A stretch of DNA of 64,000 nt. Source: UBA6182 sp964479585. GTDB lineage: Bacteria; Bacillota_I; Bacilli_A; Erysipelotrichales; Erysipelotrichaceae. The notes beneath the pieces were generated by a model that saw only the letters and a list, made by a program, of their open reading frames with translations, was not told the origin of the DNA and made no database searches. The stretch covers positions 1-64,000 of the forward strand of contig CAYZMP010000003.1 of assembly GCA_964479585.1 (NCBI GenBank), in the 5' to 3' direction. The stretch's first letter is position 1. The number at the start of each line of letters is the position of its first letter. Of the stretch, positions 1-7,925 are shown piece by piece. The position numbers and the translations under genes are program-made.

Positions 1-7
1 GTCCTCC

Positions 8-541
8 TTAAAATATGGGTGGTGTGCAAATCCAAAGCACTTTTGCTAAGTTTTGTGATGGATTTTCTAAATGGTGTTCATTAGCGCCTTTAATATAAAA
101 TGTTTGACCTTTTTTTAATGTGTATCGCTTTTGACCATCCACCAATATAATTCTTCCTGCTAATACATACCCAAACTCTTCACCTTCATGTGGGCTTACT
201 GCAAATGATTTGGATTGTGGCTGCAGATGGATTTCTATAGGTTCCATTTCGTTTTTCTGTGCGTTAGGCACAATCCACTGTATGGTCACATCTTCTTTTT
301 CATCCACAAAGAAATCTTCTTGTAAAAACACCACTTTCTCATCAGCTTCATCCATGAAAAATTCAGCCATGCTTACACCTAATGCTTCTGTTATGTCATT
401 GAGTGTTGCAATAGAAGGCGATGTTAAATCCCGCTCCATTTGAGATATAAATCCTTTAGTGAGTTCACATCGGCTTGCTAGTTCTTCGAGTGTTAATCCA
501 TTTTTTATTCGCAATCGTTTAATACGTTGTCCAATGTTCAT
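8..541 (-). CDS. HTH (XRE) transcriptional regulator with C-terminal cupin domain
   Basis: Predicted 177-aa DNA-binding regulator. The N-terminal third is a Cro/C1-type helix-turn-helix (QRIKRLRIKNGLTLEELA followed by KGFISQMERD), and the C-terminal part is a cupin barrel (HEGEEFGYVLAGRI, about residues 115-175) likely to bind a small effector. An in-frame ATG also exists at 598, but the ATG at 541 has GGAGGT six bases upstream and begins right at the HTH domain. A GGAGGA sequence at 7..1, just after the stop, looks like the ribosome-binding site of a next gene beyond the window, so this is probably the first gene of an operon. In Firmicutes this architecture often precedes polyamine transport genes (potABCD); that is inference. 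Confidence 0.85.
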   Translation of the reverse strand: MNIGQRIKRLRIKNGLTLEELASRCELTKGFISQMERDLTSPSIATLNDITEALGVSMAEFFMDEADEKVVFLQEDFFVDEKEDVTIQWIVPNAQKNEMEPIEIHLQPQSKSFAVSPHEGEEFGYVLAGRIILVDGQKRYTLKKGQTFYIKGANEHHLENPSQNLAKVLWICTPPIF

Positions 542-555
542 ACCTATACCTCCTG

Positions 556-594
556 GTTTAGTATAATTAAACTTAGTTTCTAGTTTAAGTAAAC
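556..594 (-). promoter_or_regulatory. Promoter and probable operator of the HTH-cupin regulator
   Basis: On the minus strand a -35 TTAAAC (588..583) and a -10 TATACT (565..560) are 17 bases apart. Four copies of GTTTA or its complement TAAAC lie at 556-560, 568-572, 583-587 and 590-594, including the inverted repeat TTAAAC-N10-GTTTAA over 567-588, which covers the -35. This arrangement suggests autoregulation by the gene just downstream; the binding itself is inferred. Confidence 0.5.
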
Positions 595-667
595 GCAAGT
601 ATTATTATACACAATGTATAAAAAAATGCAATACTTGTTAAACAAATTGTTTAATAAAAATAAACAT

Positions 668-697
668 AAAAAAAAGTGCCTATGCTTAATAGACACT
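668..697 (-). terminator. Rho-independent terminator after trxA
   Basis: Minus-strand hairpin with stem AGTGTCTAT / ATAGGCACT (one G-T pair), 5-base loop, followed by a run of eight T residues. It ends the thioredoxin transcript. Confidence 0.8.
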
Positions 698-714
698 CTG
701 TGTGTTGTTAACCG

Positions 715-1026
715 TTAAATCCCAGCTTTCGCTATGAACTGCTTTAGCATCGGTTTTGCTTGAAAACCCAACACTTGACCTACTACATTTCCATCTTTGA
801 ATAACATTAATGTAGGAATAGACATGATGCTGTATTTTTGTGCTAAAGAACCTTCTGAATCAACATCTACTTTAACAATGTTTAATTTACCATCATATTC
901 ATCATTCAACTGTTCAAGAATTGGTGCAATCATTTTACATGGTCCACACCAATCGGCATAAAAATCCACTAATACTACACCTTTAGAAACTGCTGAGTCA
1001 AATTCGTTTGCTGTTACGACTCTCAT
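715..1026 (-). CDS. trxA: Thioredoxin
   Basis: Cytosolic dithiol-disulfide oxidoreductase of 103 aa, the usual thioredoxin length. The active site WCGPC is at residues 26-30 after the FYADW strand, and the cis-proline loop SIPT is present. The ATG at 1026 is chosen because GGAGGA lies just upstream; an in-frame start at 1086 would add 20 residues that do not fit the fold. It appears monocistronic, with its own promoter and terminator. The Bcp peroxiredoxin at 33658 is a plausible client. Confidence 0.95.
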   Translation of the reverse strand: MRVVTANEFDSAVSKGVVLVDFYADWCGPCKMIAPILEQLNDEYDGKLNIVKVDVDSEGSLAQKYSIMSIPTLMLFKDGNVVGQVLGFQAKPMLKQFIAKAGI

Positions 1027-1047
1027 TGATATCCTCCTTGGTTTACT

Positions 1048-1056
1048 ACTATACCA
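1048..1056 (-). promoter_or_regulatory. Extended -10 promoter of trxA
   Basis: The minus strand reads TGG-TATAGT, an extended -10, about 20 bases before the trxA ATG. No good -35 is visible. Confidence 0.45.
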
Positions 1057-1089
1057 TACTATAAGAAAAACAACGTTGAAATACAACCA

Positions 1090-1992
1090 TTATGCTTTTT
1101 TTAATGCTGATTTAAGCTCAATAATAACTCCGTTTTCTTCATTGTTAAACTCACTAGTGTAACTGGCATATTTTTTCACATTTTCCATCGCATTGTTCAT
1201 TGCAATACCAACACCAACCTCTTGAAGCATTTCTACATCATTTTCACTATCACCAAACGCAATAAACTGGGATAAAGAGATATTTAATCGATCACTAATC
1301 CACTTTAGGCCTAATGCTTTATTTACACCTTTTGGAACGATATCAAGCCAGTTTGGTGAAACCATTAACACTTCAATATCCTTTGAGTATAACTCAGATA
1401 ATTCTAATGCATTCTTTTTTAGTACTTTCGATGTTTGACTTAAACCGATTTTTGGCATTGGTTTTTTGATTTGATTGATTGACTTTAATACGAGCATTTC
1501 GACATCACTCGATGCCATAAACTTGTTGTACATTTTATGGTTTTTGTTCTTTTTTTGTAATTGTTTTTGTCGGATTTTCACATACTTCATATAAAGAGAA
1601 ATCACAAACAATCTTTTTGGAGTGTAAATATAATACTTCTTATCCCCTTCTACAATAAACTGTAAGGATTTATTTTTAGCAAAAGTAAAAATCTTATCCA
1701 TCATTTCTAGCGATATAAAATCATTTTGGTGCATTGTGTTTGTAGCTAACTCTTCAATTTGTTGTCCATTGTAACTCACAATATACCCATTGTATTTTTC
1801 CATATGCAACTGCTTCGCATACGGCTCAATCATATCATGTCCACGCCCTGAAGCTAAGACAAGGGTATATCCTTCTTGTTGAAGAGCAACCAAAAACTCT
1901 TCACTATCTTTCGATATTGTTTTATCTTCCCTTAACAATGTGCCATCAAGGTCACATACAATAACCTTTATGTCTTTATCTTTAAACTTCAC
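1090..1992 (-). CDS. Cof-type HAD-superfamily phosphatase
   Basis: Predicted cytosolic sugar-phosphate or nucleotide phosphatase of 300 aa. HAD motif I is DLDGTL near the N-terminus (first Asp is the nucleophile), motif II is ASGR, and motif IV is GDSENDVEM near the C-terminus, with a C2-type cap of about 100 residues between. I prefer a GTG start at 1992, preceded by AAGGA, over a TTG at 2013; either overlaps the end of nagB, so the two are translationally coupled. Physiological substrate unknown; the context (nagB, nagA) suggests an amino-sugar phosphate, but this family is promiscuous. Confidence 0.85.
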   Translation of the reverse strand: MKFKDKDIKVIVCDLDGTLLREDKTISKDSEEFLVALQQEGYTLVLASGRGHDMIEPYAKQLHMEKYNGYIVSYNGQQIEELATNTMHQNDFISLEMMDKIFTFAKNKSLQFIVEGDKKYYIYTPKRLFVISLYMKYVKIRQKQLQKKNKNHKMYNKFMASSDVEMLVLKSINQIKKPMPKIGLSQTSKVLKKNALELSELYSKDIEVLMVSPNWLDIVPKGVNKALGLKWISDRLNISLSQFIAFGDSENDVEMLQEVGVGIAMNNAMENVKKYASYTSEFNNEENGVIIELKSALKKA

Positions 1993-2704
1993 TTGCTGCT
2001 TCCTTATCCACAATCACCACAACATCTTGATGGTTTTGCAAAATAGATGCAGGAACACTTTCTGTAATGGGTCCCATTATCATCGCTTTGATTGCTTTTG
2101 CTTTGCTTTTTCCACTTGCTATCAAGATGATTTTCTTTGCTTTTAATATTGATGAAATCCCCATTGTGATTGCTTGTTTTGGCACTTCATCAACATGATT
2201 AAAAAATCGAGCATTATCAATTAGAGTTTGCTTAGCTAAATCAATAACATGTGTTGTTGAATCAAATGATGTGTCTGGTTCATTAAATCCTATATGACCA
2301 TTAGAGCCAATACCTAAGACTTGTAAATCAACATGCAAGTTCTCTAATAATTTTTCATATCGATCACATTCTTTTTCTAGATCATCAGCATTTCCATTTG
2401 GTAAAAAAGTATTGTCTGACTTAATATCTACATGATCAAACAAGTGCTCTTTCATAAATGTATTATAGCTTTGAGAGTGTGTAGACTGGATACCTACATA
2501 CTCATCAAGATTCACTGTTTTTACTTCTTTAAATGAAATTTCGTTGTCTTTGTATGCTTTTACAAGTTCTTTATACAATCCTATTGGAGATGATCCAGTC
2601 GCAAGTCCTAATACTGCATTTGGTTTTTCATCCAATAATGTTTTTACTTGTTTAAAAGCTTCGATCGCTATTTGATCTTTATTTTCACATATGATAACTT
2701 GCAT
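1982..2704 (-). CDS. nagB: Glucosamine-6-phosphate deaminase
   Basis: Converts glucosamine-6-phosphate to fructose-6-phosphate and ammonia, the last step of N-acetylglucosamine catabolism. At 240 aa it is the short Firmicute form without the hexosamine allosteric extension. Family signatures include LGLATGSSPIGLY near the N-terminus, TVNLDEYVG with the acid residue, and LGIGSNGHIGFNEP in the middle. AAAGGAG is placed correctly before the ATG at 2704. It follows the lipid kinase by 17 bases and overlaps the HAD gene by 11, in one operon with nagA. Confidence 0.95.
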   Translation of the reverse strand: MQVIICENKDQIAIEAFKQVKTLLDEKPNAVLGLATGSSPIGLYKELVKAYKDNEISFKEVKTVNLDEYVGIQSTHSQSYNTFMKEHLFDHVDIKSDNTFLPNGNADDLEKECDRYEKLLENLHVDLQVLGIGSNGHIGFNEPDTSFDSTTHVIDLAKQTLIDNARFFNHVDEVPKQAITMGISSILKAKKIILIASGKSKAKAIKAMIMGPITESVPASILQNHQDVVVIVDKEAASEV

Positions 2705-2721
2705 GATACTCCTTTGTTTTC

Positions 2722-3618
2722 CTATTGTAGTGATGATGATTTGGGGACTCGTAATGTAAGTCCGTTTTTCACCAACTTAAACGACATCTTATTTTGTTTG
2801 CTTGTTTCTCCATCACAACTAACTGAGCTCAAACTGTCTGTTTTTAACTCTAGTTGTTCTGCTTTGAAAAATTCTACCTCGGGGTTTCCTTTGTGTTTAC
2901 CTTTGAAGTATTTTGGTAGTAATTGAAGCATTCTTACAAACGACATATCAGATACTACACAAATATCTAGCATACCATCTTGAATGGATGCATCTGGTGT
3001 TGGTTGAAATCCACCACCATACCAACGACCGTTCATAATAGCAATGAGTATTGCTTTTCTCTCAATTATTTTGTCTTCAATCTTTATGTGTAAATCCAAT
3101 TTTTTTGGTTTTAAAATTACAAAAATTGCACTAATTGCATAAACTAGTGTGCGAGGTATTGGTAATTTTTTTCCAATATCTTGCGCTACTTGGTTTGCAT
3201 CCGCGTCTAATCCTAAAGCAATCATGTTTAAAAACCGACGATCATTGGCTAAACCATAATCTACTTTAACAACTTTACCATCAATGGTTTCTAATAAAAT
3301 ATCTTTCAGTTGTTTTTTTGTGTAACCAAGCATTCGATAATAATCATTACCTGTGCCGGCTGGAATGATGGCCATAGCAACTTGATCGTTGAGTCCATTT
3401 AATACTTCATATGCTGTACCATCTCCACCTACGGAGTAGATAGTAACATCATCGCTTACTTTAAATCTACGCACTAACTCTGTCGCATGCCCTTGATACT
3501 CTGTAAATAGTATCTCATACGAGTCGTTTCTTTCACTAAATATTTCTTTGATAACATCTACTTGTTGATAAGCCTTCCCTTTACCACTTGTAGGGTTAAT
3601 GATAAACACATGTTTCAT
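2722..3618 (-). CDS. Diacylglycerol/lipid kinase family protein (DgkB/YegS type)
   Basis: Predicted soluble lipid kinase of 298 aa that phosphorylates diacylglycerol or a related lipid using ATP. Visible family motifs are TSGKGKA near the N-terminus, the nucleotide-binding GGDGTAYEVLNGL around residue 64, and PAGTGNDYYR. The C-terminal beta-sandwich region includes NGRWYGGGFQPTPDA and a SCDG motif. A GAGGAAA site precedes the ATG. Lying between nagA and nagB is not functionally obvious. A role in recycling diacylglycerol released by the LtaS-like enzyme at 20026 is possible, but inferred. Confidence 0.85.
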   Translation of the reverse strand: MKHVFIINPTSGKGKAYQQVDVIKEIFSERNDSYEILFTEYQGHATELVRRFKVSDDVTIYSVGGDGTAYEVLNGLNDQVAMAIIPAGTGNDYYRMLGYTKKQLKDILLETIDGKVVKVDYGLANDRRFLNMIALGLDADANQVAQDIGKKLPIPRTLVYAISAIFVILKPKKLDLHIKIEDKIIERKAILIAIMNGRWYGGGFQPTPDASIQDGMLDICVVSDMSFVRMLQLLPKYFKGKHKGNPEVEFFKAEQLELKTDSLSSVSCDGETSKQNKMSFKLVKNGLTLRVPKSSSLQ

Positions 3619-3628
3619 ATAATTTCCT

Positions 3629-4771
3629 CTATTGTTGGTAAACTAGTTCACCACATACATAAGTAGATAATACATCATAATTATCATCTAAGACAACTAA
3701 ATCTGCATCGAATCCACTTTGGATTTTCCCTTTATGGTCATCCACACCAATTAAAGAAGCAGGATTAATAGTTGCTGCATTAATTGCATACTCTATTGGA
3801 ACTTGAGCATTTTCTACTAGATTTTTTACCCCAATATTTGTTTTTAATGTGCTTCCTGAAAGTGTTTCTCTTTCAATTAGATAAGCACTTCCATTAGCTC
3901 GTACTTCAATCTTTTGACCACCCAACATATAGATACCAGGACCACTTCCTTTAACATTTAAAGCATCTGTAATAAGCACATTGTGATACTTACCTTTTGC
4001 CATCATCAAAGTGTAGATTGCTGGCCATACAACATGATTGCCATCACCAATGATTTCACCATACACTCCTGATAAACGATGCGCTGCACCAGCAATGCCA
4101 AACTTCCGATGATGTAATCCTGTCATCCCGTTAAATACATGTGTCATTGAACGAGCACCATTTGCGACTGCCATAATCACTTCTTCATAGGTTGATGCTG
4201 AATGACCAATTGAAACGGCAATGTTTTTACTTGCACAATATTGTGTCAATGCAAAATCTTCATCTTTTTCAGGTGCCATTGTGATTATTTTTATTAATCC
4301 TTCTGAAGCCTCTTCATATTCTTTAAATTCTTCTACTGTTGGTTTTACAATATATTGTGGTGGTTGCGCACCTTTATAATCCATATCTAAATATGGGCCT
4401 TCGAAGTGTATCCCAACAATTTGAGTGCCCTTTACTTTTTGTCTTTTCACTTTCGCAACATTTTTTAATGCCGCTAACAACACTTCTTTACTTTGAGTCA
4501 CGGTTGTTGGACAAAAAGAAGTAACTCCTTCAGAGACTAATCCTTTTTGAATTTGCTTTAAACCTTCTTCGTTTGCATCATTGGTGTCTATACCATATGC
4601 TCCATGAATATGCACATCGATAAATCCAGGAACAATTCGTTTTTCATTATAATCTTGATCTACTTCTTTTAATCCGTATGGATAAATCGCAACGATTTTT
4701 GAGTTTTCCACTTCAATTTGAGCTTCAACAAAATGTCCAGAAAGCCAAACTTTTTTACTTTGTATAATCAT
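3629..4771 (-). CDS. nagA: N-acetylglucosamine-6-phosphate deacetylase
   Basis: Amidohydrolase of 380 aa that removes acetate from GlcNAc-6-phosphate and feeds NagB. The HVHIHG motif after the first beta region binds metal, HFEGPYLD carries the metal-binding Glu, SIGHSAS and THVFNGMTG hold His ligands, and LITDALNVKG contains the catalytic Asp. Length is normal. AAAGGG precedes the ATG. Ten bases separate it from the downstream lipid kinase. No clear promoter lies just upstream, so it is probably read from the pduL promoter through a weak hairpin. Confidence 0.95.
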   Translation of the reverse strand: MIIQSKKVWLSGHFVEAQIEVENSKIVAIYPYGLKEVDQDYNEKRIVPGFIDVHIHGAYGIDTNDANEEGLKQIQKGLVSEGVTSFCPTTVTQSKEVLLAALKNVAKVKRQKVKGTQIVGIHFEGPYLDMDYKGAQPPQYIVKPTVEEFKEYEEASEGLIKIITMAPEKDEDFALTQYCASKNIAVSIGHSASTYEEVIMAVANGARSMTHVFNGMTGLHHRKFGIAGAAHRLSGVYGEIIGDGNHVVWPAIYTLMMAKGKYHNVLITDALNVKGSGPGIYMLGGQKIEVRANGSAYLIERETLSGSTLKTNIGVKNLVENAQVPIEYAINAATINPASLIGVDDHKGKIQSGFDADLVVLDDNYDVLSTYVCGELVYQQ

Positions 4772-4791
4772 AATATACCCTTTCTAGTAAA

Positions 4792-4811
4792 ACAATCGGT
4801 TGCCCGATTGT
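4792..4811 (-). terminator. Hairpin between pduL and nagA (weak terminator or attenuator)
   Basis: Perfect 8-bp stem ACAATCGG / CCGATTGT with a 4-base loop on the minus strand, overlapping the pduL stop codon. Only four T residues follow, so I expect partial termination at most. Confidence 0.45.
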
Positions 4812-5395
4812 TATTTCTTTATAATCTCACCTTGTACAGCTTGAGTTAATCCAGCAGCGTTTCCTTCATCAGTATCAATGTGCATTGCTGCTTTGAAGTT
4901 TTTGTTCACACGAATAACAACATCATCAAACACTAATGACCGCTCTTGTGCAGAGTCAACTTTTACCATTACAACTTCATTATCTTCAACATTGTATGCT
5001 TTTGCTTCTTCTTCATTAAAGTGTATATGCCTTTTAGCTGCAATTACACCCTTCTCAATCTTTACTTCTCCTTTTGGTCCAACAAGTGTGCAACCATTTG
5101 TTCCTTCAATAGATCCTGACATTTTAACAAATGCTTGAATACCTAATTGTCTTGCTTCGGTTAACGATACTTCCACTTGTGTTTCTGGACGTGTTGGGCC
5201 TAAAATCACTACATTTTTAATTGTATTTTTTGGACCTACAATATCAACACGCTCTTGACATGCGTATTGTCCAGGTTGTGATAAGTCTTTGGTTGGGGTT
5301 AATGTTGCATTATCTCCAAACAAAATCTCTAAGTGTTCTTGTGTAACATGTACATGACGTGCTGAAATCTCTACTAATACTTCTTTTTTTGTCAT
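4811..5395 (-). CDS. pduL: PduL-type phosphate acyltransferase
   Basis: Catalyses acyl-CoA plus phosphate to acyl phosphate plus CoA. The 194-aa protein shows two PduL beta-barrel domains, each with a zinc-binding histidine motif: SARHVHVT near the N-terminus and KRHIHFN near residue 123, with MHIDTDEGNAAG close to the C-terminus. No encapsulation peptide or microcompartment gene is visible nearby, so it most likely acts as a cytosolic phosphotransacetylase converting acetyl-CoA (from NifJ at 61550) to acetyl phosphate. The acetate kinase partner is not in the window. First gene of the amino-sugar operon; GGAGTAA precedes the ATG. Confidence 0.9.
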   Translation of the reverse strand: MTKKEVLVEISARHVHVTQEHLEILFGDNATLTPTKDLSQPGQYACQERVDIVGPKNTIKNVVILGPTRPETQVEVSLTEARQLGIQAFVKMSGSIEGTNGCTLVGPKGEVKIEKGVIAAKRHIHFNEEEAKAYNVEDNEVVMVKVDSAQERSLVFDDVVIRVNKNFKAAMHIDTDEGNAAGLTQAVQGEIIKK

Positions 5396-5421
5396 AATTT
5401 ACTCCATTTCTTTACATGTTC

Positions 5422-5450
5422 ATTATACTTTGATAGTGCTTTTTTTTCAA
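5422..5450 (-). promoter_or_regulatory. Sigma-A-type promoter of the pduL-nagA-nagB operon
   Basis: Minus strand TTGAAA (5450..5445), 17-base spacer, TATAAT (5427..5422), 26 bases before the pduL ATG. It has no TGn extension, in contrast with most promoters in this window. Confidence 0.75.
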
Positions 5451-5525
5451 ACAAAACCCTTGTAACAACTATTTATCTTCTTATACTTTTTAGTTTAGTT
5501 TAAAGATAGCTGTGCTAATTTTATA

Positions 5526-5534
5526 TGCTATAAT
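5526..5534 (+). promoter_or_regulatory. Extended -10 promoter of the alpha/beta hydrolase gene
   Basis: TGC-TATAAT with only 16 bases between the -10 and the ATG at 5551; the leader would be about 10 nt and start within or just before the ribosome-binding site. No canonical -35. Confidence 0.6.
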
Positions 5535-5550
5535 TAAAACAGGTGAAATT

Positions 5551-6246
5551 ATGTCATTTAAGAAATTTATGATCCGAAATTTTTCGAATAAACCTGTGTT
5601 AGTTTTTATTCATGGATTTAGTAGAAGAACATCACAACCATTAAAAAAGGCAATCGATTATTTTAAACAACGTGGTTATTATGTCATTGTCCCTGAACTG
5701 TTTGATCCAAACAATGAAAATGATGATATTCCTATCCATTGGATTGATAATGCAAAAAAAGCAGTTGATGATGCTTTTTCAATAAAAGATCATGTTGTCG
5801 TTATTGGATTTTCTATGGGAGGAGTTATTGCAAGTGATATTGCTGCAACTTATCCTGTAAAACTTTTAGTGTTATTAGCCCCTGCATTTGAGTATGTCAC
5901 TCTTAAAGCGGTTAAAGAAACCATTAGTAAAAAAATCAATAAACGAAACATGCAAAAGATAAATCCAAAGAAACTCCCAGAAAACTTTGTAGAAGCATTT
6001 AAAGAAGTTGTTTTGCAATGCAAAGGTTCTATTTTCAATGTACATTGCCCAACAATCATATTTCATGGTCTTGTTGATGAAACAATCCCGTCTCGATCTA
6101 GTGAGTTTGCCTATCATAATATCCCCACAGAACAAAAAAAATTATTCATGTTAGATAATGTTAACCATAATATCATTGAAGATTCTCTTTATGGTGATGA
6201 TATTATTCAACTTATTGAAACAAACATAGAACAATTGAACCATTAA
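5551..6246 (+). CDS. Alpha/beta-fold hydrolase (carboxylesterase-like)
   Basis: Predicted cytosolic esterase or lipase-like hydrolase of 231 aa. The HGF oxyanion loop is at residues 21-23, the nucleophile elbow GFSMGG puts the catalytic Ser at 88, HGLVDETIP supplies the Asp and VNHNI the His. No signal peptide. The ATG at 5551 has AGGTGA upstream and begins just before the fold. Alone between a promoter and a shared hairpin. The substrate cannot be told from sequence. Confidence 0.85.
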   Translation: MSFKKFMIRNFSNKPVLVFIHGFSRRTSQPLKKAIDYFKQRGYYVIVPELFDPNNENDDIPIHWIDNAKKAVDDAFSIKDHVVVIGFSMGGVIASDIAATYPVKLLVLLAPAFEYVTLKAVKETISKKINKRNMQKINPKKLPENFVEAFKEVVLQCKGSIFNVHCPTIIFHGLVDETIPSRSSEFAYHNIPTEQKKLFMLDNVNHNIIEDSLYGDDIIQLIETNIEQLNH

Positions 6247-6273
6247 CGAATAGTTAGTGGTTTTTATATAAAA

Positions 6274-6295
6274 AAACACTAGAGCTCTAGTGTTT
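6274..6295 (-). terminator. Terminator of tRNA-His, shared with the convergent hydrolase gene
   Basis: Perfect palindrome with 11-base arms (AAACACTAGAG / CTCTAGTGTTT). On the minus strand it runs into a T tract, giving a strong terminator for tRNA-His; on the plus strand the T tract is short. Confidence 0.75.
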
Positions 6296-6307
6296 GTTTG
6301 AAAACTA

Positions 6308-6385
6308 TGGGGCGACCGACGGGACTTGAACCCGCGAATGCCGGAGCCACAACCCGGTGCGTTAACCAACTTCGCCACGACCGCC
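6308..6385 (-). tRNA. tRNA-His (GTG)
   Basis: Complete cloverleaf with encoded CCA. The anticodon loop TTGTGGC gives GTG. The acceptor stem is eight pairs because the extra G(-1) of tRNA-His is encoded and pairs with C73. This tRNA is a normal substrate for queuosine modification, and tgt is in this window. Confidence 0.95.
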
Positions 6386-6402
6386 ATTTGTCTTGCTTTG
6401 TT

Positions 6403-6431
6403 ATTTTACTCTATTTACATTTTTTTGTAAA
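6403..6431 (-). promoter_or_regulatory. Promoter of tRNA-His
   Basis: Minus strand TTTACA (6431..6426), 17-base spacer, TAAAAT (6408..6403), 17 bases before the tRNA 5' end. Confidence 0.6.
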
Positions 6432-6481
6432 GGCGTTTACGTGTATTTTTAATCAGTTGTTAATCTATCATTGTTGCATTC

Positions 6482-6503
6482 AAAAAATACCCTGTTAAGG
6501 GTA
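6482..6503 (-). terminator. Terminator after the coaX / S-component operon
   Basis: Minus-strand stem TACCCT / AGGGTA with a TAAC loop and six T residues, immediately after the stop codon. Confidence 0.75.
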
Positions 6504-7091
6504 CTATTTTAATTGTTTTGTTTTTGCTTGTGGATAAATTCTCCACAGCACATGGACTAGCGGTAATGTTAGAATAACCGCTGCAACTGCCTCCACTATC
6601 GTATTTGATAACACGATTGTAAAGACAAACACTAACCATTCATTTATTTGTGTAAGCAAGTCTCCAGTATATCCTAAAAAGAAATACAATGTTCCTAACA
6701 CAAAAACTGCATGCAGGATAGTTGATATAAAAGCAGTAAGTCCAATAGATACGTTTTCATTCCATTTAAAATTTTTCGCTAAGTTCCATAATAATGCAAT
6801 TACTAAACCAAAAGCTAATCGTGGAAGCACGGACAGCACTGGATTAGCAAACAAGACATCAATCGGCGTTACAGCTCTTGTCATTGCCACAAACATTGTG
6901 CTTAAACCAAAAGCTGCACTTGTAATCAATGCTGATTTCATACCAAATGCAATACCTGCCACAATAACAGGAATATGTAAAATTGTAATGGATATCGGTC
7001 CTATGGTAATAATTCCTAAGTTTGGAATAAGTGCCATGATTGCGACAATAGCTATAAACATAGCGTTAAATGTAATTTCTTTAGTACTCAT
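6504..7091 (-). CDS. ECF transporter S-component, probably pantothenate (PanT-like)
   Basis: Integral membrane substrate-capture subunit of 195 aa with about six hydrophobic helices, typical of the ECF S-component fold. The N-terminal helix carries the small-residue face (MFIAIVAIMALIPNLG) used to dock EcfT. Its ATG lies inside the end of coaX (11-base overlap), so the two are translationally coupled. Since CoaX phosphorylates pantothenate, pantothenate is the most economical substrate guess; family and topology are seen, specificity is inferred. The shared EcfA/EcfT module is not in the window. Confidence 0.8.
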   Translation of the reverse strand: MSTKEITFNAMFIAIVAIMALIPNLGIITIGPISITILHIPVIVAGIAFGMKSALITSAAFGLSTMFVAMTRAVTPIDVLFANPVLSVLPRLAFGLVIALLWNLAKNFKWNENVSIGLTAFISTILHAVFVLGTLYFFLGYTGDLLTQINEWLVFVFTIVLSNTIVEAVAAVILTLPLVHVLWRIYPQAKTKQLK

Positions 7092-7851
7092 GTTTCACCT
7101 TCTTGTTTTTAAATAAATAATACAAACCATCGTTAACTAAATTCGGTTCAAATTCAAAATCTTTCATGCTTTGGTGTACGATATTTGCAAATCCACCTGT
7201 TAAAATCTTATGGTGTTTTTTGCCCAATTGTTTTTCAATACGATATGCAATACCTTCTACACTCCCTATCACTCCATATAATAACCCAGATTGCATAGAT
7301 GATATAGTGTCATGCCCAATAATACACTGTGGTAGCTCTAGTTTAATCTCTGGCAAGTGAGGAATAAACTGTGTTAACGCCTGACTTGATATACCAATCC
7401 CAGGGATAATAACACCACCTAAAAATTGTTGATTTTCGTTAATAATGCTCAACTTAGTAGCACTACCCATATCTGCTATAATAGCAGGAACTTTTTCTTT
7501 GGCAATAGCTCCATATGCTGAAGCAATAAAATCAGCCCCTAATTCATTAGGATTGTCTAAGTGAATTTTAAACTCAGGAACATTGGTTGTTTTTATGTTG
7601 AATGGTTTTACACCAAACACATTTTCTAAGATTTTTAAGACGTTCATTGTGACTGATGGTACAACACTTGCTAGTACCACACCTTCACACGATTGATGTA
7701 CATTTTGCTTTATATCATTAAAATAAGTTGTGTATATCTGGTCTATATTATTTTTTTCAGTTTCTTCCCGTTTTTGATAAAGAATTTGACCTTTGTTATT
7801 ATACACAACTATTACTACATTCGAATTTCCTATATCTATTGTTACAATCAT
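7081..7851 (-). CDS. coaX: Type III pantothenate kinase
   Basis: Phosphorylates pantothenate in the first step of coenzyme A synthesis. The 256-aa ASKHA-fold protein begins MIVTIDIGNSN, the phosphate-binding loop with the catalytic Asp; NELGADFIASAYGA and IIADMGSATKLS are the other nucleotide and substrate motifs, and LTGGFA lies near the C-terminus. Normal length. It overlaps the downstream S-component, giving an import-plus-trapping pair. Confidence 0.92.
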   Translation of the reverse strand: MIVTIDIGNSNVVIVVYNNKGQILYQKREETEKNNIDQIYTTYFNDIKQNVHQSCEGVVLASVVPSVTMNVLKILENVFGVKPFNIKTTNVPEFKIHLDNPNELGADFIASAYGAIAKEKVPAIIADMGSATKLSIINENQQFLGGVIIPGIGISSQALTQFIPHLPEIKLELPQCIIGHDTISSMQSGLLYGVIGSVEGIAYRIEKQLGKKHHKILTGGFANIVHQSMKDFEFEPNLVNDGLYYLFKNKKVKHEY

Positions 7852-7899
7852 ATTGCACCTCTATACTAGTTTACACGATTCTTATTTGAAATACCAATG

Positions 7900-7925
7900 A
7901 AAAAGCCAGCATTGTCTGCTGGCTT
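7900..7925 (-). terminator. Terminator of the tad operon
   Basis: Minus-strand stem AAGCCAGCA / TGCTGGCTT, 5-base loop and a T run, beginning at the stop codon of the last tad gene. Confidence 0.8.

Noticed and set aside
6151..6387. Minus-strand open frame across tRNA-His
   Set aside because: It reads through the tRNA gene and its terminator and is antisense to the hydrolase; a chance frame.
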